DNA of 58,700 bases, taken from NCBI GenBank assembly GCA_030753265.1, contig JASMCQ010000079.1, positions 1-58,700 on the forward strand. The letters are read 5' to 3'. Positions 53,338 to 58,700 of the stretch are shown piece after piece; the stretch's first letter is position 1; the number at the start of each line of letters is the position of its first letter. Both the position numbers and the translations under genes were made by a program. The stretch comes from Dehalococcoidia bacterium. Lineage in GTDB: Bacteria; Chloroflexota; Dehalococcoidia; UBA3495. Below the pieces are notes generated by a model. The model had not been told where the DNA came from. It ran no database searches and was given only the letters and a program-made list of their open reading frames with translations.

Positions 53338-54286
53338 TGGCCGGCTCCCTGGCCGGGAGACGCTGCCCGGTAAAACTCAGGGCCGCCAGCACCACCAGCG
53401 TTCCCCAAATCGCCGTGGCCAGGCCCAGGTGGAGCGCTCTGAAGTCCGCCGGAAACTTCAGCCACACGGTGACCGCACCAATCAACACCTGGGCCAGGAA
53501 TAGGGCCGCTATGCCCTTCGACATCAACCCGACGTACTCGGGCCGGTCTCCCTGGCGGATCCCCGTATACAGAACGAACGCCAGGAACAGCCCGGCAACG
53601 GCGGCCACATACCGGTGGGCCATGTGTATCATCTGCAACCGATGCTCCGGAATAACATCCCCCTGGCACAAGGGCCAGTCGAGACACGCGCCGGTGGCTC
53701 CGGTGTTGGTCACATAAGACCCGGACATGAGGAGGACGTAGACGGCGCCTGCCGCCGCGAGGGACAGCCACGGAAAGCTGCCCGCTCGTTCCGCCGCGGG
53801 AAGGCCCGGCGGCCCGCGGTAGGCGATAACCGAGATGAACACCAGGCACGCGAGCAAGGCCTCGCCCAGGGCCAGATGGGCTAGCACGACTTCACCGGGC
53901 AACTCGTTGACCACCGTCACGCCGCCCAAGATGGCTTGGGCCACCAGCAGCGCCAGCGCCGCCGCGGACGGGATGGTCAGCCAGCGATCCCGGCGAAACG
54001 CTATCCAGGCGAGGCCGCAGGTAGCCAGGACCAGGGGGCCCACCAGGGCGGACGCCACCAGCCGGTGACTGTATTCGATGATCGCTTCTGTCTCCAGAGG
54101 CGGCAGGAGGTTGCCGTGGCACAGCGGCCAGTCGGGGCAACCCAGTCCCGACCCGGTGACCCGGACCACGCCCCCGAGCACCACCAGGGCGAAAGCCGAC
54201 AACACTGTGGCCAAAGATAGACCGCGAAACCATGTCCGGACCTTGCAAGAAGGATGATGAAGTGCGCCGGTCTCGGCTACCGCCAT
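53330..54286 (-). CDS. ctaA: Haem A synthase
   Basis: A 318-residue eight-helix protein of two similar halves. Each half opens with a Cys pair: GCPDWPLCHG and ACLDWPLCQG. Haem-ligating histidines are in EYSHRLVASA and VLAHLALGEA of the first half and in IHMAHRYVAA and LHLGLATA of the second. It converts haem O from CtaB into haem A. The ATG at 54286 follows GAGG; the frame extends to 54427 without a signal or similarity, so I do not use the longer start. Confidence 0.94.
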   Translation of the reverse strand: MAVAETGALHHPSCKVRTWFRGLSLATVLSAFALVVLGGVVRVTGSGLGCPDWPLCHGNLLPPLETEAIIEYSHRLVASALVGPLVLATCGLAWIAFRRDRWLTIPSAAALALLVAQAILGGVTVVNELPGEVVLAHLALGEALLACLVFISVIAYRGPPGLPAAERAGSFPWLSLAAAGAVYVLLMSGSYVTNTGATGACLDWPLCQGDVIPEHRLQMIHMAHRYVAAVAGLFLAFVLYTGIRQGDRPEYVGLMSKGIAALFLAQVLIGAVTVWLKFPADFRALHLGLATAIWGTLVVLAALSFTGQRLPAREPANA

Positions 54287-54662
54287 CAATACCTCAGAAA
54301 ATGCGCAGCAGCAAATGGCAGCGCGACCCAGGCTGGAGGCCCGCCGGCGGCTTGGGCTCGACGAATCTCGTTCGAGGGTGCCCGTTCGGTCGTTGGTAAG
54401 ACCCTGCTGCACACGTACGGTCATCAATACAGGTCCGGCCCGATGGCCGAACCCACCGGGGGCCGCGGAACGCTGGTTACCCCGGACAAAGTACGAAATC
54501 TGACCCGCAAACTAACATAGCCCTTGGGGGTTGTCAATGGAGCTTTCCTCTTCGGACCGGCACTCCAATCCCCACGGCGCCAGCTACGGGGCAGCCGGTG
54601 GAGCGGGCCGGGTTATCCGGCGGGGTTGCCGGGGCCATATGGTATTATTCTGGACAACGCGT
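54287..54662. other. Divergent gap between ctaA and a lipoprotein gene
   Basis: This 376-bp gap should hold the ctaA-ctaB promoter and that of the downstream lipoprotein. A TATTAT at 54643-54648 could be a -10, but no partner -35 is clear. Nothing else is recognisable. Confidence 0.4.
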
Positions 54663-55124
54663 ATGAGTGACGTAAAGCGAACAGAAAGCCCGGCCAAGGG
54701 CCACGGCAACTCGACCGGGGCCGGCGAGATCAGGCTTGGCAAACAGGACAGGGGGTGGGCGACCCGTGTGGGTGCCCGTTTCTCCGGGCAAAGGAGACCA
54801 TGGGGACTCATCAGTGTGACCGCTGCCGCCCTGGTGCTGGCCCTGGCCCTGTTGCCGGGCTGTGGGAGTAGCACGGAGGCCACCCCGGAGAGCGGTGGGC
54901 TAGTCCGTGGTTTGGTGGTGGCGGTCGAGGGACGGACCATTATCGAGCTAGAGAGCCTGACGATCCGCGACGAGGCTGGGAAGAATTGGACCTTCACGTC
55001 GCGTGCCGGCTCCGTGGGATTTACCCCTTCCCACCTCCGAGAGCACCAATTACTCGGCCACCCAGTAGAGGTGCTCTACGTTGCGGATGGCGACACCCTG
55101 GTGGCGGTGGAAATCACCGACTAG
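54663..55124 (+). CDS. Small lipoprotein of unknown function
   Basis: A 153-residue product with a long basic N-terminal region and a lipoprotein signal (ALVLALALLPGC). The mature part of about 80 residues has a short beta-rich domain: GLVRGLVVAVEGRTIIELES then VGFTPSHLREHQLLGHPVEV and VLYVADGDTLVAVEITD. No Cys pair or metal motif is visible. The start is uncertain: ATG 54663 precedes a long leader and a later start nearer the signal is possible. It is divergent from ctaA, so a role in oxidase assembly is possible but unsupported. Confidence 0.6.
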   Translation: MSDVKRTESPAKGHGNSTGAGEIRLGKQDRGWATRVGARFSGQRRPWGLISVTAAALVLALALLPGCGSSTEATPESGGLVRGLVVAVEGRTIIELESLTIRDEAGKNWTFTSRAGSVGFTPSHLREHQLLGHPVEVLYVADGDTLVAVEITD

Positions 55125-55188
55125 GCCAAGCCTTCTACAAGGGGCCGGCCGGCCCCGGTTATGGGGTGTGAGGGTTGGAACCCGGCGG

Positions 55189-56148
55189 CTAGCCGGTGAT
55201 TACCTTTTGGAGCGCCACCTCAAGCTCGTCCAGGGTGGTGAACCCTTCGAACTTGGCGGCCACTACCCCGCTGTGGTCCATGATAAAGGTCCACGGTTCG
55301 GTGGGCAGACTCCACTCGCTCACCGCCGGGACGAAGCCTCCAGCAGGGCGGCCGGCTTCCATTTCGTGGGGATTTGCGAACACCTCGACATGAATGAAGT
55401 TGGCCTTGCCGGCGAACCGCTCTTTCAGGCTTGAGACGATCTCCACCTGGGGACCGCAGGTAGCCGACACGCAGAAGGCCGGGGTCGCGAACACCACCAC
55501 CAGGGGCTGTTCCTCCTTCAGGGCGTCGTTAATCGAAAGACGGTACAGGTCTGGGTCAGGGTCGGTGGAGCTGGTGATGGTCGTCAGGTCGTCCACCGAG
55601 TCTAGTGTTGGGGTTGAACTGGGGGGCGGCCGAGACCCGATGGCCGGTGTGAGGGACTGCGGCCTCACCGCAAGTGTCCCCCGAGCCGCGACGGGTGTTC
55701 CGTCGTCCGTCGTGACGTCTACCTCCAACCGCCAGGCGCCGGGGGTATTGAAGTCCAGGTTGGTCTTGAAGATTCCTTGGGAACCCGTCGGCCACTGAAA
55801 AAACTGGGCGGTGGCGGCTACCCGCGCCTCGGCGGTGCCCTGATCCGGCGGGAGATAGATGGCCCGCACCTGGGCCTCCGCGGCCCGCACCGGCATCCCG
55901 TTCTGATCCACCAGCCCAAAGACCACCCGGTTGCTCCCCACGGCAATGTCGGTGGAGACGATCACCACCTGGACCTGCGGGGTGGTGGGCCCGGGGGTGC
56001 TGGGTACCGGGGTGCCGGTGGGTGAGGAGGAACACGCGGCGATGGCAACCAGCACCAGGAGGCCGGCCCAGAGGCTGCCCAGGCGGCGGGCCAGCCGGGC
56101 ACATGTGGACCTTTCCTCAACGGCTGCCCCGGTTGATGGACGTTTCAT
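55189..56148 (-). CDS. Lipoprotein with an N-terminal beta domain and a C-terminal thioredoxin-like domain
   Basis: A 319-residue lipoprotein: signal peptide ending VAIAAC and a Thr/Pro linker. A beta-rich domain of about 110 residues follows (VVIVSTDIAVGSNRVVFGLV, then AVRPQSLTPAIGS). The thioredoxin-like domain near residues 205-319 has VVVFATPAFCVSATCGPQVE, with two cysteines four residues apart (CX4C) instead of CXXC, and EPWTFIMDHSGVVAAKFEG. It may act in extracytoplasmic redox or copper handling; the CX4C makes a standard thioredoxin unlikely. Genes ctaA and ctaB lie nearby on the same strand. Confidence 0.75.
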   Translation of the reverse strand: MKRPSTGAAVEERSTCARLARRLGSLWAGLLVLVAIAACSSSPTGTPVPSTPGPTTPQVQVVIVSTDIAVGSNRVVFGLVDQNGMPVRAAEAQVRAIYLPPDQGTAEARVAATAQFFQWPTGSQGIFKTNLDFNTPGAWRLEVDVTTDDGTPVAARGTLAVRPQSLTPAIGSRPPPSSTPTLDSVDDLTTITSSTDPDPDLYRLSINDALKEEQPLVVVFATPAFCVSATCGPQVEIVSSLKERFAGKANFIHVEVFANPHEMEAGRPAGGFVPAVSEWSLPTEPWTFIMDHSGVVAAKFEGFTTLDELEVALQKVITG

Positions 56149-56275
56149 AAGGTTTGCCGCTCCAGATAATATAGTTGTGGAGGCTGCCGGACGCAGCCGG
56201 TACTCGGGCGGGCGAGACGCGACTGGGAGGCCTCCGGCAGCAGGACCGGAGCAGGGATGGCCTGACGCAGATGCT

Positions 56276-57682
56276 CTAACGGCGGATGCAAAGCTGGATC
56301 ACGGGGTCCACCCGTGGCTGGTCCTCCAAACCGGAAACAGCCTTGACGATGGCCTGGAGCTGGTCTTCGGGCCAGGGAAGGTCGGCAAATAGGGCGCTGA
56401 TTCGCCGGATCTCCGTGGCCAGGTCCCATTCCAGCTCATCGCCTCTGAACTGATCGTCGAATTGGGACCCATCCCGCAAACGAATGGTAATTCGGGGCGC
56501 GAAGGCGGGCTGGTCTTTATGCCCAACAATCTCGATTCGCTCCATCAGACTGGTCACCGCATGGTCTTCCCCGGAAGGGCCTTGCCCGGGGTCGATTCGG
56601 GCGCTGAGGGGAGGGTAGCTGCCGTGGACGCAGGTATGGGCGGCGTAAAATTGGGTGCTGCCCAGGCCCGGAGCGCGGCGCGCCGGGTTGGGGAATGCCG
56701 GGGAGGGGTAGGTGGTTTCCAGCCAGTTCATATCTACCGTGATGGTCTCTATCTCCTCCACGGGAACCGGGTGCTGGGCCCGGAGCCGGGCCATCAGATC
56801 GATGACCGGGTTGTTGTAGCCCGCGGTGGGAAACATCTTCGGCGTCACGTGCAACACCTCCCAGCGGGAGCCCAGATCGGCGACCACGTTGGCCATCTCG
56901 GTCCGGAGCGGCCCTTCCTGGAAGGCATGGGTCAGTTCGCCCCGGTTGTTGCCGGTGAAGGCGTTGTAGAACCCGGCCTCTCCTTCCAGGGCCAACTCCG
57001 AGCCCCGGACGTTCTCCCTAGCCAACAGGGCGGCCATGATGCCGTTGCGGGTGGCGTTGGGCTCGTGGAAGACCATCTCCCGGCCGCCGGAGCGGGGCCC
57101 TTCGGTGGTGCCGCCGGTGAAGGTGCAGGCCAGGGCCAGCGCGGTGACCAGTTGGTCCTCGGTTAGGCCCAGCAGTTTGCCGGTGGTGACCGCCGGGCCC
57201 AGGGTGCCGTACACCGCGCTGGAACGGAAGCCGCGGGCCTGGGTGGTTGGGATGAAGTCCCCGCCGATCCGGGCCTCCACCTCATAGCCGATGGCCAGGG
57301 CCGTGAGCAGCTCTTTGCCGGAGTGGCCCCCCAGCTCGGCGGTGGCCAGCCCCGCCGGGATGATGCAGGGGCCCGGGTGCAGCAACATTCGGTAGGAGTC
57401 CGCCTGGTTGGTGGCGTGCATCAGCTTGCTGTTGGCCGAGGCGGCGCCGTAGCGGGTGGCCCGGCTGCCTTCCACCAGAATGGTCGCGCCGTCGGGTTTG
57501 ACCTCTTCTTCCTTGACCAGGGCGATGGCGGCCTGGCCCAGGGGGGTCCCCGCGCCCACGATGGAAATTATCAGGTGGTGCAGCAGTGACGCCTTTAGCT
57601 TGTCCACCACCGCTGCGGGCAGCGCATCGTAGTCGAGTGAGACGATATATCGGCTGAAGGTACGGGTCAGCGAATCGGCCAT
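56276..57682 (-). CDS. MmgE/PrpD-family protein
   Basis: A 468-residue protein with the helix-rich MmgE/PrpD fold. Landmarks are GRSSAVYGTLGPAVTTGKLLGL-like sequence near residues 140-160, EGPLRTEMANVVADLGSRWE and MFPTAGYNNPVIDLMARLR. The family includes 2-methylcitrate dehydratase, but many members have other or unknown substrates; no other methylcitrate-cycle genes are here. ATG 57682 is chosen with GAGGAG at 8 bases; the frame also continues to 57700. Confidence 0.88.
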   Translation of the reverse strand: MADSLTRTFSRYIVSLDYDALPAAVVDKLKASLLHHLIISIVGAGTPLGQAAIALVKEEEVKPDGATILVEGSRATRYGAASANSKLMHATNQADSYRMLLHPGPCIIPAGLATAELGGHSGKELLTALAIGYEVEARIGGDFIPTTQARGFRSSAVYGTLGPAVTTGKLLGLTEDQLVTALALACTFTGGTTEGPRSGGREMVFHEPNATRNGIMAALLARENVRGSELALEGEAGFYNAFTGNNRGELTHAFQEGPLRTEMANVVADLGSRWEVLHVTPKMFPTAGYNNPVIDLMARLRAQHPVPVEEIETITVDMNWLETTYPSPAFPNPARRAPGLGSTQFYAAHTCVHGSYPPLSARIDPGQGPSGEDHAVTSLMERIEIVGHKDQPAFAPRITIRLRDGSQFDDQFRGDELEWDLATEIRRISALFADLPWPEDQLQAIVKAVSGLEDQPRVDPVIQLCIRR

Positions 57683-57926
57683 GCGCCTACTCCTCGGCAA
57701 GGCTGGGGTGCGCCCCGGTCAAGTCCCCCGGCAATCTGGGGAGATTGTATGCGTTGCCGCTAGCCGGGTCAACAAATGGGCCGCGTAAATCTCAGAGGTT
57801 TCGAAGGGCAGCAGCTTTGGCGGCAGTCTCCGGGATAGGATGCTGGCGGGCGGCGAGGCGATTCGAACAGTTGGGGAATGGAGCACTCACGCCGGGCATT
57901 CGAACCGGGTCCGCCCTCAGGCCGGG

Positions 57927-58700
57927 CTATTGCTGGTCCAGGCCCCGGACGAAATCCAGCCACACCCGGACGCAGGGCACCGGCAGAATGTGGTGGACGT
58001 ACCCCGAGATGCCGGGGAAGACCACCAGGCGTCCGTTGGGGAACAGTTCGGCGGCTCCGCGAAAATCCCCCCAGACCTCATCCCGCAGGAGGGCCGGAGC
58101 CAGCACCAGAGTAGGGGTCTCTACATCCTTCAGCAAAGGACGGAGGTCGATGCCGGTGGCGTTCCGGTTGAAGTCGCGGACCAGGTGGGCCGGGGTGGCC
58201 GCCATCTGTGCAGCATACCATCGGATGTGGGCCGGGTCCACCATCTCCGGGTCGAGGCGGCGGGTAATGTAGCGTTCTACCCAACCGGTGATGCCTTCGC
58301 GGTCGATTAGATCGGAGCTTACTGCGTGGTGGGGGCCCAGGAAGCTGGCCGGAGCGGTGCAGACGGTCAGTGACCGCAGCCGTTCCTGATGCAGGGCGGC
58401 GAAGCGCATGGCGATGGAGCCGCCCAGCGTCTCGCCGATCAGGTGGACCTTCTCCAGGCCCAGCTTGTCCATAAAGCCCAGGAGATCGCTGGTAAAATTA
58501 TCCACCGACCAGGGGTAGCCCGGCTCGGGCACCGAAGACTGCCCCATGCCCCGCATGTCGAACCGTACGACTCGGTAGTGCCTCGCGATGTTGGGCACCC
58601 AGGCGAACCACAGCTTGTGATTCTTGGCCATTCCGTGGTGGAGGACCACCGTTTCCGGCGTGGTCCAGGGATCGGTGAAATCGTCCACCTTGTAGAACAG
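57927..58700 (-). CDS. Alpha/beta hydrolase, 5' end outside window, Thr at the nucleophile elbow
   Basis: About 257 residues are visible; the frame stays open to the window edge, so the start is missing. The fold is clear: TVVLHHGMAKNHKLWFAWVP, VRFDMRGMGQSS, and a probable catalytic His in SGYVHHILPV. The nucleophile elbow reads LIGETLGGS, with Thr where the GxSxG Ser is expected. It may be a weak or altered hydrolase, or a binding protein. The gap to the preceding PrpD gene start is 245 bp with no recognised features. Confidence 0.85.
   Translation of the reverse strand: MFYKVDDFTDPWTTPETVVLHHGMAKNHKLWFAWVPNIARHYRVVRFDMRGMGQSSVPEPGYPWSVDNFTSDLLGFMDKLGLEKVHLIGETLGGSIAMRFAALHQERLRSLTVCTAPASFLGPHHAVSSDLIDREGITGWVERYITRRLDPEMVDPAHIRWYAAQMAATPAHLVRDFNRNATGIDLRPLLKDVETPTLVLAPALLRDEVWGDFRGAAELFPNGRLVVFPGISGYVHHILPVPCVRVWLDFVRGLDQQ

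Overview
The window is a GC-rich bacterial chromosome segment with about 55 protein genes and no rRNA, tRNA, CRISPR array or intact insertion sequence that I could recognise. The gene content suggests an aerobic, heterotrophic member of the Chloroflexota (Dehalococcoidia or SAR202-like). This is an inference from lipoproteins with Thr/Pro linkers, several short-chain dehydrogenases (SDRs), MaoC and crotonase proteins, haem A and CtaG functions for an aa3/caa3 oxidase, a T-box leader and dispersed extragenic palindromes. No marker gene settles the taxonomy.

Layout. 0-7.7 kb: a membrane protein cut by the window edge, CtaG, two SDRs, a zinc-ribbon DNA-binding protein, a crotonase-fold protein, an SLC13-type anion transporter and a small cupin. 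7.7-18.2 kb: a tryptophan cluster. It opens with a near-consensus promoter and a T-box leader whose specifier codon is TGG (Trp), followed by trpB2, trpE, a VOC protein, trpG, a two-repeat PEBP lipoprotein, trpD, trpC, trpF and trpB. No trpA is present. 18.4-26.3 kb: an SDR without the usual catalytic Tyr/Lys, a class V (glyoxylate-type) aminotransferase, a repeat-filled gap, and glcD, glcE and glcF on the minus strand with a zinc-ribbon membrane protein inserted. 26.3-30.9 kb: a MITE-like repeat, two overlapping MaoC-fold genes, a SelW/Rdx-family selenoprotein read through an in-frame UGA, a DRTGG-domain protein, and an IscA-type plus YgfZ-type Fe-S pair.

30.9-36.3 kb: a NadD-PyrE fusion and Obg on the minus strand. 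They are separated by an AT-richer gap with a DnaA-box cluster from an LprG-like lipoprotein and MFS exporter pair. 36.4-43.5 kb: a glycine betaine-type ABC transporter (proVWX), a double MaoC-domain protein, a hydroxyisobutyrate dehydrogenase-family enzyme and a VapBC-like toxin-antitoxin pair. 43.8-48.3 kb: the complete glycine cleavage operon gcvT-gcvH-gcvPA-gcvPB. 48.6-58.7 kb: a CrtC/AttH-like lipoprotein, a TIM-barrel epimerase-like protein, a PPOX-fold protein, an esterase, ctaA-ctaB, two lipoproteins (one with a thioredoxin-like domain), an MmgE/PrpD protein and a truncated alpha/beta hydrolase.

How the parts connect. GlcDEF oxidises glycolate to glyoxylate, the class V aminotransferase can convert glyoxylate to glycine, and the glycine cleavage system turns glycine into C1 units, so a glycolate-salvage route is encoded here in separate blocks. 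CtaA, CtaB and CtaG supply haem A and copper assembly for a terminal oxidase. The most notable single item is the 98-codon selenoprotein at 27718-28014, which standard ORF calling splits at its UGA.
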